A stretch of 40,920 bases of DNA from Heterotrichella gracilis (taxonomy: Eukaryota; Sar; Xanthophyceae; Tribonematales; Xanthonemataceae), in the NCBI GenBank assembly GCA_032358255.1, contig JAULBX010027064.1, forward strand, positions 1-40,920, given 5' to 3'. This document shows, piece by piece, positions 1-11,524 of the stretch. The notes below the pieces were generated by a model. That model did not search any database. It was given only the letters and a program-made list of their open reading frames with translations, and was not told the origin of the DNA. Position numbers and translations under genes: made by a program. Position 1 is the stretch's first letter. Each line of letters opens with the position of its first letter.

Positions 1-67
1 CCCCCAATTCCCCACCAATCAACACACCCGCGCGCACCCCCTCACCCCCCACCCCCACCCCCCGCAG

Positions 68-3000
68 ACGCCACCCACCCCCCCGCCCTCCTGGACCCCT
101 CCTCAGCCGCCATCACCACCGCCACCCACCTGGCCACCCACCCCTGGCACGCCCTGCCCCCCGCCCTGCACCTGCGCTGCCTGGCCACCCTGTGCATGGA
201 CGTGGTGGAGGGCTACGGGCTCAAGAGCCTGATCGCGGCCCGCCAGGAGGAGATCAGCAGGCTTCAGGCTGACCTGTACCATGAGCAGGCGGAGGTGGGT
301 GGTGGGTGGTGGTGGTGGGGTGGGGGTTACGATGTGGATGTGGATGTGGGTGATGGGGTGGTTACAGCTGGCGGGAAAGGGGTTGGAATATATTTCATAA
401 TATATGAGGGGTATGGGCTCAAGAGCCTGATTGCTGCGAGGCAGGAGGAGATCAGCAGGCTGCAGGCGGAGGTGGGTGGTGGGTGGTGGGGTGGTGGGGG
501 TGGGTGGGGGGTACTTGGTGGATGTGATGTGCGTGGTGGTATGAAAGCGGGTGGCGGGAGGTGGGGGTGTATTGTGAGGGTACAGGCTCAAGAGCCTGCT
601 CGCGGCCCGCCTGGAGGGGTTTGGCAGGGTGTGCCCCTCCAAACAAGTTTTGCCCATGTGTTTACCCTGCCAGTTGAACGTGCGAGTAAACTGTCTTAGC
701 AACCCTGCGCAAGGTGATTTCGGCCCTGGTTTGCTGGCTGTCTGCCGTCACTCATCGGCTCAATCCCCCCCGCCCCTCCCCCCCCCAGATGCGCAAGAAG
801 CAGAAGGAGGAGGAGCTGCGCAGGAGGGAGGATGAGAAGCGGAAGAGGAAGCAGGTAGGAAGAATCGCGCACAGATGGATCCAACATGCCACCTTGAGCT
901 GATGCACACACATGCATGACCCACCAAACACTTGATGTTTTTGCCAACATATAATGTATGCGGCATTGGACTCGGATGAAACGTTTGCCGAATTGGTATC
1001 TCCATACACCTCTGCCGCACCCACCCACATGCACCCCCTCACCCGCGCACGCCCCACCGCCCCTGTGCCCATTTCACCCCCCATCACTCCCCGCAGCCTG
1101 GCGACAAGGGGGATGCCCCTGATGGCGATGAGGAGGGGCGGGAAGCAGAGTCCCCCAGGTCGAGAGCGGGCGATGACGAAGCGCAGCCAATGGATGAGGT
1201 GAGGGGGGTGGGAATGCGTGTGTAGGGTTTAGGGTTTTGGGATGTGGGATGTGGGATAAGGTTTTTCTTTGGGGAGGGGTCGGAGCAGGGGCACGACAAG
1301 GTGTAGGGTTTGGGGTTTGGGGTTTTATGCGGTCGACTTCTGAATGAGCCTGAGCAGCATCCCTGGAACCTGGAGTAGCTAGGGTTTTATAGCTGATGCT
1401 TTATGGTTTACGGGTTCGTGGACAGGGTCTCTGTGCATAATCAGTCGTGGGTAGAGTTCCCAGCACTTGACATTGGACGCATGGCACACACCCTCCCCAC
1501 CTCCCACCCACCCACAGGATGATCGCGACCCGCTGCTGAGTGAGGCGGAGCGCCAGCGCCGCAACGAGGAGTGGGCTGCCCGTCGGGCGCAGGTGGAGGC
1601 CGCCATTGAGGAGCAGGTGGTGCGCACGGAGCCGCTGGGGTGGGACAGATACCACAGGAAGTACTGGCACTTTGCGGGTGGGTGCGGTGGGGTGTGGGGG
1701 GAGGGGGAGGGGTGCTACTGTAGTGGAGGTGGTTGTGGTGGTCTTCTGTACAGCTGAGCCCTGCTTGGCACTTTGAAACGCTGCCAATTCTCTATAAAAC
1801 CCTACCAAATCCTGTGAAATCTGGTCAAACTTCTCAGGGTGCTGCCGAAACCCCATTTCAGCCCACCAAAACCCCACCATACCCTGGAAGAAATCCTGTC
1901 TGCAGGCGAGCCCAGCGCCATCTTTGTTGAAGCCCCCGACGGCTCCTCCATGGGCATCTTGACCAGCCTGGCTGAGGTTGAGGGGGTGTTGGCGCGCCTC
2001 AACCGCAAGGGACCCAGGGAGCGGGAGCTTCACGCGGGGCTGAAGCGGCTGGTGGGGAGGCTGGCGGAGGGGGGGGGGCTGGCGCCGCCGGCGGGGGCGC
2101 TGGACCTTGGGGATATACCCAGGTGGGTGGTGGGGGGGTGGGGATGGGGGTGGGAGCCTGACATTGGGGGAGGTTGGGGGGGCGGTGCTCCCGTGAGTGC
2201 GGTGGTGGTGGGTGCGGGGGAGCACATGGCTTGCATCTGCCGGGGTTATGGGTTGCAGGGTTCTTTGTATCATTAATTAGAGGTTTCGGTTACCTTGGGA
2301 TGGTGGGTGTGTGCCGCAACCAACCAACAATGCAATCACCCCTTCTCCTCCTGGGGGGCATCGTCACCGAAACCCTAAAACCCTAACCCTCATCCTGCAG
2401 GGGCGTCGTCACCAAAACCCTAAACCCTACACCCTCAACTTGCAGGGGCGTCGTCACCAAAACCCTAAAACCCTAACCCTCATCCTGCAGGGGCGTCGTC
2501 ACCAAAACGGGGCGTGAGAAGGTCGCCCGCCCCATCGACGCACTTGCCACCGCCTCCGAAAAAGCCACCGTGCGGGCCGCCCTGTCCTCCCTAGAAACCC
2601 TCCTCACCCAGTTGCATGCCGCGGGTGCGCGCATGCCTCTGGGGATCAAGGAGCTGAAGCGGCGGGTGCGGGCTAGTGACAGCCTGGATGGGCTTGTGGC
2701 TGTGCTTTTGGATGTGGAGGACAACGTGGGGGTGCTGGGGACCGGCATGCCGCGGGGTGAGTGGCGGGGTGGAGGGGGCAGGGGAGGAAAGGGTTGTAAA
2801 TTGGATCATTGTTGCAACATTGTATTGCAAAATGTTGACAAATTACTTGTGACGCGGCATTTGAGTGCATGGAGATGTCGTCATTCCGCTGCCTTTCCAC
2901 TGCCTTGGGTCTTTTGCACCTGGCTTACCTGTAGAGTGTGTTCTGAGGTTTGTGCGTGTGTGTGTGGATGTCATGGGGGCACATTCTACCCCTGTGATGT

Positions 3001-5932
3001 CCACATCCAGCGCTGCAATATACAAATGGCGTCAGGGTGGGCACTCACATTTAATCCCGTCCCTCCTTCCCCATGCAGAGCCTGTGGCACGGACCCAAGG
3101 GGAGGAAGCAGCGGAGGGAGAAGCAGGAGGAACAGGCGAGGGCGAGGGGGCCGAAGCCCCTGCAGAAACCCCTGCAGACCCTGCTGAGAACCCTAGCGAG
3201 CCCTCCGAAGGTGAGCCTGTGGCTACAGATGGGAAGCGAAACCCTAAAGAGGGTGGGCAGGGTACCAGCACGACTGCAGCTGCAGATGCGCGCCAACCCT
3301 CTGGCAAAAACGCTACATCGTCCGGCCAAAACCCTACCGCCGCACCCAACACACAGCCACCCCACCCACCCACGCTCCAGCCGGGCGCCGCTGGGGCGGG
3401 GACCGAACCCGGAACCTCCGGGGCCGAACACCCGCCCCCCCAGCTGCCGACCGTGTCTATTGGCGCCACGTCAGCGGCGTACGGCGCCACGTCAGCGGAT
3501 GATGCTGACGAGGATGAGGAGGAGGCGGGTGACGGGGATGGTGGCGGTGGCGGTGGTGGTGGTGTGGAGGTGGACATGCGCCTGTATGTGACACCCGAGC
3601 AGGAGCTGGATTTCTCAGATGGGGAGGGGCGGAGGGTGAGTATGTGTAGTATAAAGGGTTTTCCCTGGTAGTGCGGTGGCATATGCATATATATCTACTT
3701 GCTTACATGCATTCCAGCAGTACAGCCAAATCAGCAATCCATCTTTTAATCAATTTTTGGTAATTCTGTCACACCATACCATACCAACTTTTGGTAATTT
3801 TGTAGTTATAGGTTTTGGCATTTTTTGTCGGTTTTTAGCCCAAGCCCTCCATTGATTTTTGCGCAACCCCTCCCGCTACAACCCAAAGCCCACCTCCCTC
3901 CCCTGCCCCAGCGCAACAACAGCTGGTGCAGGGCCATAACTCTAAACCCTAACCCATCCCGAAACCCTACGCCGTGTACACTAACCCTCCCTCCCCTGCC
4001 CCAGCGCGACGACAGCTGGCGGCGTGCCCTGTGGCGCAGCACTCGGGAGAGGGGTGTGTGGCTCGGGGACCTCAAGCGGGCGGGGGGTGGGGCGCCGCCG
4101 GCATTTGCTGCATACCTGGCGGCGGTGCTTGTGGACAGGTGGGGGGTGGGGTGGGGGTGGGGTGGGGTGTCTGGTGGGCTGGTGGGGGGTTTGGGTGAGG
4201 TATGTGGTGCTGGTGGTGGTGGTGGTGAGCGTGTGGAGGTGAAGTGTATTTAGTGTGTTTGGGGTGAAGCGTATTTTATTTTTATGGTGAGGTAGGTGGT
4301 GGTGGTGGTGGTGGCGGTGGGGTGTGTGCGTGCCTCTTGTACACATCCCGTCTACCTTTAACCACTTAAGCAGGGATGCCTTTGGTGTGCCAGTGCCTAC
4401 AGTCGTAATGGCACGCAGGCCTTGGTTCCAGTCACTCCGGTTTCCCCTATTTCCAATTCAGAAACCTTATGGTACCGGGACGAAAACCCTCTCACCTGCA
4501 TCTATGTGGGAAACCCACCCCCCCACCCCCCACCAATCGTCACCCTACCTCCCACCCCCCGCAGAGCCCAGCCCCTCCTTCAAAACCTCCAGCAGGGGGC
4601 CGCTGCACCCCGCGCCACCACCACCGCCCCCGCTGCCCCCCTCCCGCCCGTCCCCGCCGCCCCCCGCACCGCCCCCAAGGGTGGCGACAGCCGTAAGCGA
4701 GGCCGCAGCGACTCCCGCCCTTCGCCCGAAGAGGGGCCAAGTGGCAAGCGCACAGACCGGAGCGGGTCCAGACAGGTAGGGGTGGAATAGATATACGAGC
4801 TGAGAAATTGAACAAGCAATTGATAATTTGTAACTTATGCGCTCTGCATTTAAAGTGTGAGGGTCCAGGTATGGTGGGAATGGCCGCAAGGAATTGAGGG
4901 GGTGCAGTGAACTGGATAATGACCAATTCAGTAGGTTTTGTGCTGTATCTGTGCATGCATGTTCAACCTACCCGGTATTGAGGCGGCCCGGACAAGGTAC
5001 CCGGAATGGGTCCTCACCTGGACAGTTTCACACCCTATCCAGAACCCTATTTCAGGGTCAGGGTTCGCTTGTTGCAGGGCACACCCCGAGCTGGTGAGGA
5101 GGCCTCGGCAGGGGGGGCAGTGGAGGACGAGTGGGCTGATGACCACTGGGAGTACACGTGTCTGACATGCGGCCTGGGGGGAGACCTGCTGTGCTGCGAG
5201 GTGGGTGGGGAAAACCCTACACCCTGAAGTCAAACAATTATGCCGAAGAAAACGTGGGCCGTGTTCAGTATGCTGGTTTACTGCTGGGACACAGGTGGTT
5301 CTATGTGCCTTGCACTGGCGCCCCTCCCCCCCACAGACCCTGCATCCATGAACATCCTGCATCCAAAACCCTAAGAGCACCCCTGCCTACCCCACCACGA
5401 TGCACTGGACCCCTAACCCCTACACCCTTCCCGCATTCCCCTGCCTGCCCCAACACCCCAAACCAGATTCTGAAAATCCTGCTCCCTTCACCCCAAAACC
5501 TTGCACCTAAGCCCTAAATCCTCATCGCAGGCCCCTGCCTGCCCCAACACCATGCACCTGGACTGCGCCGGCCTGTCAGAGGTGCCTCCCGGGGATTGGA
5601 TCTGTCCCCACCACCCGCCGGCGGACTACCCCGAAAACCCCGACAACCCTCTGCCAGACCCTAGTGCCAAGCGCCCCTCGCGCAAGGCGGCCCGCAGGGC
5701 TGCCAAGGCAAGCTTAAAGGCCCTTGCCAATTCGGGTAAATTTGGTGGCGACAGCGTGGAGGGGAGCGGTGCGCCAGGGGTTTCAGCGGAGGATGGTTTT
5801 CAACATCCCCATGGGGGCGAGGGTGAGCAGGAGGTGCTGCAAGGGGGAAATGGAAGGGGGGAGGTGGGGGGAGGGGAGAACGGGGCTGCTGCGCCCCGCC
5901 TGCCCAAGATTCGGATAAAGCTGCGGCAATAG
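68..5932 (+). CDS. DDT-WHIM-PHD chromatin-remodelling partner protein (5' partial)
   Basis: The gene is cut by the left window edge; bases 1-67 are the C-rich end of an intron. Exons joined by GT-AG and phase: 68-294, 789-854, 1097-1198, 1518-1677, 1906-2122, 2491-2756, 3079-3635, 4005-4138, 4565-4775, 5078-5200, 5531-5932, giving 820 residues to a TAG stop. The first exon is the C-terminal half of a DDT domain (LHLRCLATLC, then LKSLIAARQEEI). A Lys/Arg/Glu coiled coil follows. The WHIM motif spans the 1677/1906 junction (LGWDRYHRKYWHFAG|EPSAIFVE). An acidic, low-complexity linker is encoded at 3079-3635. The PHD finger is split between the last two exons (CLTCGLGGDLLCC, then CPNTMHLDC and WICPHH); its last zinc ligand appears to be His rather than Cys. 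The family (ACF1/BAZ-like, plant DDT proteins) partners ISWI remodellers in the nucleus, so a nucleosome-spacing or histone-reading role is inferred. A candidate TGTAA poly(A) signal is at 6335. Several introns carry copies of adjacent exon edges. Exon borders are hand-called. Confidence 0.82.
211..617 (+). repeat. Three tandem copies of the end of DDT exon 1
   Basis: The end of exon 1 (211-294, YGLKSLIAARQEEISRLQA) is repeated inside the following intron at about 406-475, still in the same reading frame. A shorter decayed piece sits at about 585-617, in a different frame. The second copy ends in the same GAG|gtgggtgg donor as the real exon and lacks about 19 bases. Copy spacing is about 200 and 170 bases. 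The duplicated unit therefore includes the exon end, its donor and the G-rich intron start. Confidence 0.88.
2356..2517 (+). repeat. 45-bp tandem array of 3' splice sites with telomere-like repeats
   Basis: Units begin at 2356, 2401, 2446 and 2491, exactly 45 bases apart. Each starts with GGGCRTCGTCACC, runs into AAACCCTAA-type telomere-like sequence and ends in a TGCAG acceptor. Only the last acceptor (AG at 2489-2490) opens the continuing frame of the DDT gene. Acceptors at 2400 or 2445 keep the same phase, because 45 is a multiple of 3, but they read into a TAA at 2474. They would be poison splice sites if used. Confidence 0.92.
3893..4020 (+). repeat. Duplicated acceptor and exon start, 93 bp apart
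   Basis: A run of 22 identical bases (pyrimidine tract, CCCCAG acceptor and first codon) begins at 3893 and again at 3986. After each copy comes an RxxSW codon block: RNNSW upstream, RDDSW in the assigned exon. The spacing is 31 codons with no stop between, so use of the upstream acceptor would insert 31 residues in frame. Confidence 0.85.
5381..5551 (+). repeat. Three copies of the PHD exon 5' edge
   Basis: The start of the last PHD exon (5532-5551, CCCCTGCCTGCCCCAACACC) is present identically at 5438-5457. A more diverged version is at about 5380-5400, and it also keeps a matching ATGCACTGGAC continuation. The upstream copies lie in the intron that splits the PHD finger. The same intron carries telomere-like CCCTAA words. 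Confidence 0.82.
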
Positions 5933-8178
5933 CAGCGATGCGAGGTCCCTTTCTTGCTTTGAGTTTGACAGGGGCCTGGGGCGCCGCAGGGGGGTTGCCA
6001 TTATTTGCACAGGTGTTCAACAGGGTTTGATGGTAGGTAGCAGGGTCCGCCTGAGCGTGCATGCTGTACCGATTACCTTGGTATGCTGCATTGGGCCAGG
6101 ATCTATCTCATCTGTCACGGGCCCAATACCACATGCAGCTATGTGCAGCTTGTAGGTCTTGATAGTCAGAGCTACAGTACTAGGTATTCTAGGGCGGTGT
6201 GTTGTTGAGACCCTAAATCTGAACCCTAGGTGCCATGTTTGACCAAAGTTAGACACTCGTGTTTGGTCCACCTGCTCTCATGGGTATGCGGGTGCTGCTA
6301 TGCCAGCATACTCTAACGCTGGAAGGGGCAATCGTGTAAAGAAGATGTCCCTATTTGCCGAACATTAGTCGATGGAGGTCTTGGTTGTGTCACACTTGGG
6401 CGCTTACAGCTGTGGACACAAACACCAGTGGATGGAGTTCTGATTGTGTCGCACATAAGTGCCTGCAACACTTGCAGCTGTGGACACACACGCCACTGTT
6501 CAAGGCCCAGGCGCAGGTGCAGGGTACAGGTCCTATGCCACCCACCCAGTGACTACCGCCCTGCCATGCCAATGCCCATGCCGCATGTGAGCTGAGCTGC
6601 AGGACTGCATGCAGACCCAAAGCAGTAAGAGCTGCCTGCTCGATGGGGTCCTGCCCCCAACCCATCTAGCTAGCTAGCTCGCTAGCGATAGTACCTAGTG
6701 GCGGGCAACTGTTTTGCACTGCACTTGCGACACTCCACTGACAGTCCCACTGCCAGCCAGTGGCTCCCCCATGGCGTCGTGCACTTGGTTTGTGCCTCCG
6801 CGGCCCTGTCCTGCGCACGATTAAATGCACCACTACCGCCCGCGCCACGGCACGGCCCTTAGCAAAGGCTCGCTGACAAGCATGATAAGGCCTTCCTTTA
6901 AGGTGGTATGGTACAGCAGGGCTGTGGCACACGCTGCAACCGACCTTTGCACCTGCTTTTGTACCACTTTTAGCTGTACAGACAACACGTGCCGCCACGC
7001 AAAGCTTCTAGAAGTTTCTTCTTCGAAGAGCCCGCGAAGGCCCCGACGCGGCCTGTTTTGCCAGTCGAGCTGACACGATAAAGTGCACAGCGGGTGCCAT
7101 CGAAGCACCGTTTTGCTCCGTATCGCGACGCTATGGACCAAATCTTTCCTTCCGTACCGTCCTGGATCCCGTCATGGTGCACCGTATCTGATGTCATTTG
7201 ACCTCCCAAATGGCTGAGCAGGCGATTTTAGTAGCACCTGATTTTGCCCCAAGATACCACATGCATGTCACGTGCTGTGCCCAGCTGGCACCGGTTTTGG
7301 CCCTGGAAATTGGCGCTGGCTGACTCAGGAAGGGGATTTTCCGCGTTCGTGGCGCGTAGCTGCCTATGAGCTCTCTGAAAGGGCACTCGCTTTTGGGGCA
7401 AAAAGCGCTCGTGGGCCAATGAAAGCTCGAAATCACGAATCGAGGGAGGCACGTGATTCTAAACCCACCAAAACACAATTGCGGGCATCGCCACGTTTGG
7501 AATCCGCCGGGTGTCGCAATGCAACGTACATGCACCCAAATCCGGGTGCCCGCCTCCGAGTTCGGGCTCAAACTGATTTTGACCCCCAGCAAACTCAGCC
7601 ATTTGCATAGGGTCTTCACGTTGCGTCCCAAATCAGGCCGTGCCCAGGAAAAGCGCAGCTGCAGCCCCTAGTATCTCGGATTTGGTACAGCCGGAGATAT
7701 CCCCTTTGGGTCTGGCGGTTGAGGCTGGCACGACCTCCTGACGTGGATTCTGACCCCGTATCTCGTCATTTGGCACCCGCTGATTGCGATTGTGAAGCCA
7801 GGCCAGGCCCGCAGCGAGTGCAAGGCCTGCACGTACATACGCCCAAACCAAACCGGTGCTACTATTATTGCTTCGCCTTTCCTCAACAGCTCACACGTAA
7901 CGACCGGAAAGCGGTTTCCAGCAAAGCATACCTCGAACACCTTCACCCACGCGTCCAATTGCACAACGCTGTCTCACCAAACACACTCGCCGCTTTTCCC
8001 ACAAGCTCATTCGTGAAAGCGCAGATCTGTTTGTCAGCACCCTCCAGGGGCCTTCCTGCGCTTGACAACCGCTTGTTAACCCGCTTCGTCAAGTTCTGAC
8101 TGGCTTATTTCTACGTTTAGTCTCCAGCCGTGCTCTCGAAACCCACATGTCAGCACACCCCAGTCACGCAAGTCGACG
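5933..8178. other. Intergenic region, 2.2 kb
   Basis: This holds the 3' flank of the DDT gene (TGTAA at 6335-6339) and the upstream region of the kinase gene. Open frames are present on both strands, but none shows a recognised motif or a convincing splice chain. A TAGC/CTAG-rich palindromic stretch lies at about 6667-6690. From roughly 7160 to 7790 there are short recurring phrases (for example CCGTATCT..GTCATTTG at about 7185 and 7756), which may be remnants of an old dispersed repeat. No RNA gene was seen. Confidence 0.6.
6369..6497 (+). repeat. Imperfect ~64-bp tandem direct repeat, two copies
   Basis: The first copy starts GATGGAGGTCTTGGTTGTGTC and the second, about 62-64 bases later, GATGGAGTTCTGATTGTGTC. 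Both end in CAGCTGTGGACACA. The repeat lies in non-coding sequence downstream of the DDT gene's candidate poly(A) signal. Confidence 0.75.
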
Positions 8179-11100
8179 ATGAAGGTGCAGCATAGAGCGC
8201 AAATAACAATGTCGCTCGACAACTTGGCCGCCAAGGCCGTGTCCACAGCCCTTCAAGTAACAGGAGGCATGTGGCTGCTGAAGTCGTTCGCTTCAGCTGT
8301 GGGGGTGGACGGTAGGACGCTCCTGCCCTCGACTGACCTGGGGCAGCTTGTCTCCTCTGGAAGCGGCAACATCCTGGCTTCCGTCCAAACAGCTTTGGCT
8401 GAGATGCAAGGTATGCGCCTGGTCTTGACGTAGCGGTGCCCAAAGCGCGTGCTTTCGGAGGGTTGCTTTCGTGTGGGACGATTGGCACTCGGCCCCACGT
8501 TTTTGCCTCTGGCCATATCTGGTCCCAACTGGGTGGGATACGCATGGGCATGAGCGATATCTGCAAGCATTTTTTTGCGCAGCCATAGTCACCAGGACGA
8601 CAGCCTCGCGCCTGTTGGTGTTACCGTGGTAGCGTTGCTTGTTTGATCGCCCGTTTCCACTGGTACAATCGCCAGCGGTGGCATGGGGGGAGTTTTCGCT
8701 TTTTGCACTTTTTCCAACGCCGCGTGTGCTTGCGAGAGCACACGAAGCCAAAACGCCGCTTGCAGCACAGCACCGCTTCCCACACCCGCCTAATGTGCTC
8801 AACCCAGCAAAACGCCCTCACAAAGATGCATCCTTTCACCGCACCTTCGCCATGACGCCCCCTCACCCCACCCCACCCCTTCCTCCAGGCTCCACCTCGA
8901 GCAAGCTGCTCATCGCCACCTACCTCATGGGAGCCTTCTTGGGAGTCTTCCTCTCCCTCATCATCTCCTACCTCTTCTCCCACGCCGGCCCCGCCGCCCC
9001 CGCCCCCACCACGACACCCACCCCCTCCCCCTCCACCTCCGCCCCCACCAAGCCCTCCACCCTCACCTTTGCCACCCACTACCAAGATGACTCCGCCATG
9101 GAAGCCTCTCAAGAGGACACCCTAGGGGCAGACAGCTGCAGCCAGAGCGCGGTGCGCAGGCTATCCATTGGGCGCCTGTCTCACGACGGGCTCAAGGGGG
9201 TGGAGGTTGGGGAGGCGATCGGCAAGGGCGCCTTTGGCCGCGTGTACAAAGGTGTGCACACCTCACAATAGGGTACACCCACATATAGGGTTGGCTTGCG
9301 CCACTTTTGGCACCACCCGCCTACTTGAATGTACAGAGGGAAAACTGCTTGCAAAGCCCTAACGCATGTACACACCCCTGTTGCAAAGCCCTAACGAGAA
9401 CCCTTCTGCAAAACCCTAACCAAAACCCTTGTCCCCCCTGCAGCCCGCTGGTCCGGCGCCCTGGTGGCCCTCAAGGTGGTGGAGCACGAGAGCGAGGAGG
9501 GCATGCCGGTGAAGCTGCGCCGCGAGTGCGCGCTGGCCACCTCCCTGTCCCACCCCAACACCGTCACCACTTTCCGCGTGTGCATAGCCAACGCAGCAGG
9601 GAGCGCGGTGATGTCAGCCGCAAAGGGGAGGGTGTCGTGCTCCGAGAGGCCCTCGTCAGCCTTCCTTGAGGATGGTACGCACCCACCCACCCCTCTCCCC
9701 GCTGCATTCTCAACTTATCTCCTGCCCCCACCCAAACAGCGCCTTCCCACACTTGTGGGCATTGTCACCTCCCCTGTCCACCGGGTTCTTATCCTCCACC
9801 TCCCCCCCCCCGCAGACCTCGCCCTCTCGCGCGCCTCCAGCCGCCTGCTGGAGACCCACATCCTGATGGAGTACTGCGACCGGGGCACGCTGCTGGACGC
9901 CATCCAAGTGGGCCAGTTCAGGGTCAGGGAGACGGGACACCCAGACATGGTGAGCACCCCACACAAGAGTTTTAGGGTTTCTGTTTCCAACCCTATAAGG
10001 GCCTTGCAACGCGTTCCATCTCCTACACCAGTGCTTCCCTCCCGCTCCTCCTGCACATTCTGATTTGGAATATCCTGCATATATATCGCAAACCCTACAA
10101 TCGCAAACCCTTTAAACCCCCCCTTCCCTGACCCTTTTTCCTTCCCTCTTCTCCGCAGTTGAACGTGTACCGCTGCCTCATTGACGTGGCCCAGGCCATT
10201 GAGTACATGCACTCCGAGGGCGTCATCCACGGGGACCTCAAGGCCACCAACGTGTTCCTCAAATCCACGCTGGGCAACCCCAGGGGCTACACCTGCAAGG
10301 TTGGGGATTTCGGCCTGTCCCGGGTGCTCCAGGAGGGGCAGACCGAGCTGCGCACAGGCACCACGGGGACCATGAGCCACATGCCACCAGAGCTGCTGCA
10401 GCATGGACAGCTCAGCAAGGCCGCTGACGTGTACGCCCTCGCCATGATAAGTAAGTGGCCCGTCCTCCCGCCTTGCCCCCCGCTGCAACGCTTATTGGTT
10501 TGTTGGTTCAGCCATTTCATGTAGCTGCCTATTTATTGAATGCGCGTGTGCTGCTTTGAATTTAGTGACTATATCCCACCCCTTGATTCGGCACCCCCCC
10601 CAGCGCCGCCCACTCACCCTTCCCGTCTTTTCCCCCTGCAGTGTGGGAGCTGGTTTCCTCCGAGGTGGTCTACGGAGGCATGCACTCTGGCCAGATGTAC
10701 GTGGCGGTGGTGCAGGGCAGGCGGCCGCAGCTTCCCACCTGCTGCCCGCCTGACTTCGCCAGGCTCATGACCCAGTGCTGGGACACATCACCCGAGGCCA
10801 GGTGAGCATTGGAGTCTAGCAACTAGGTTCAGTTGCAATGACATCTGATGCCTCCACCAGAGGCCGTCGCTGCCTAATGCTCACAATCACAGTCCATCCC
10901 TTGTGCATCCCTCTCAGTTGAACCAATGTTGACCCCCATTTCCCCCGCTCGTCCAGGCCCACCATCGCCACAGTGCTGGCCTGCCTCAGGGAGAGCTTTG
11001 CTGCCTACAGGCGCGTGCATGGGGAGACGCCACGCCCCAGCCGCCGCCGTGCAGCCAGCTGCGATGTGGAGCGCCACCCCACGCTTTTCAATGCAGACGC

Positions 11101-11524
11101 CGCAGCACCCTCCATGGCGCGGACCCCCACCGCCGAGGCCCCCACCCCCAGCGCCACCACGTCGGCCTCCGCCGCCGCGCCATCCCCATCCCCGGCGTCG
11201 CCCGCCATGGCGGCGCTCGCGGCCTCAACCCTCTTCCGCCCCTCTGAAGCCGCCGGGCCCTCGCACGCCCGCGGCTCGCTTTTCAGCGCCTCCCGGCGCA
11301 GCATGGAGGGGCACATGTCGTTTGGCATGATGCCGCCGAGCTGCTCGCGGCACTCGGACCAGATCATGCACATGGAGACCCTAGTGGAGGGTAGCAGCTC
11401 GGAGGGCACCAGCCAGCAGAGCTCGCAGCAGGGGTCCTTTGGGGACCTCATGTCCTACGGGAGCTCGGCGGTGGTCGCCCCCTGCTCGACAGCCACATTT
11501 CTGGACCCCCTCATCTCGTTGTGA
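8179..11524 (+). CDS. Single-pass membrane TKL-like protein kinase with HGD catalytic loop
   Basis: Exons 8179-8410, 8889-9251, 9444-9674, 9816-9949, 10159-10450, 10642-10801 and 10957-11524 join in phase to 659 residues. The start is the first ATG of the open frame; the Met at 8209 is an alternative. A hydrophobic segment at about residues 84-106 (LLIATYLMGAFLGVFLSLII) is followed by a Pro/Ser/Thr linker and the kinase domain (~183-490). It has P-loop GKGAFGRVYKG, VALK lysine near 209, catalytic loop HGDLKATN near 344, DFG near 370, MPPE in place of APE, DVYALAMIMWEL and RPTIATVL. The tail (~490-659) is rich in Ser, Ala and Pro. The Arg before the catalytic Asp is Gly, so it is a non-RD kinase, but Lys, Asp and DFG are kept and activity is plausible. 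Kinases of this layout are common in chlorophytes; the substrate is unknown. The intron at 9252-9443 repeats a TGCAAARCCCTAAC phrase three times. TGTAA occurs at 12241. Confidence 0.85.

Noticed and set aside
1401..2273. 290-codon open frame on the minus strand
   Set aside because: It is antisense to the WHIM-domain exons. Its translation is Pro/His-rich low complexity made by G-rich introns.
2376..2480. Telomere or subtelomere
   Set aside because: CCCTAAA words are few per site, imperfect and embedded in genic introns on both strands. There is no long terminal array.
7194..7631. Overlapping 112- and 145-codon frames on opposite strands
   Set aside because: No recognisable motif, no splice support, and mutual overlap; treated as chance frames in spacer DNA.
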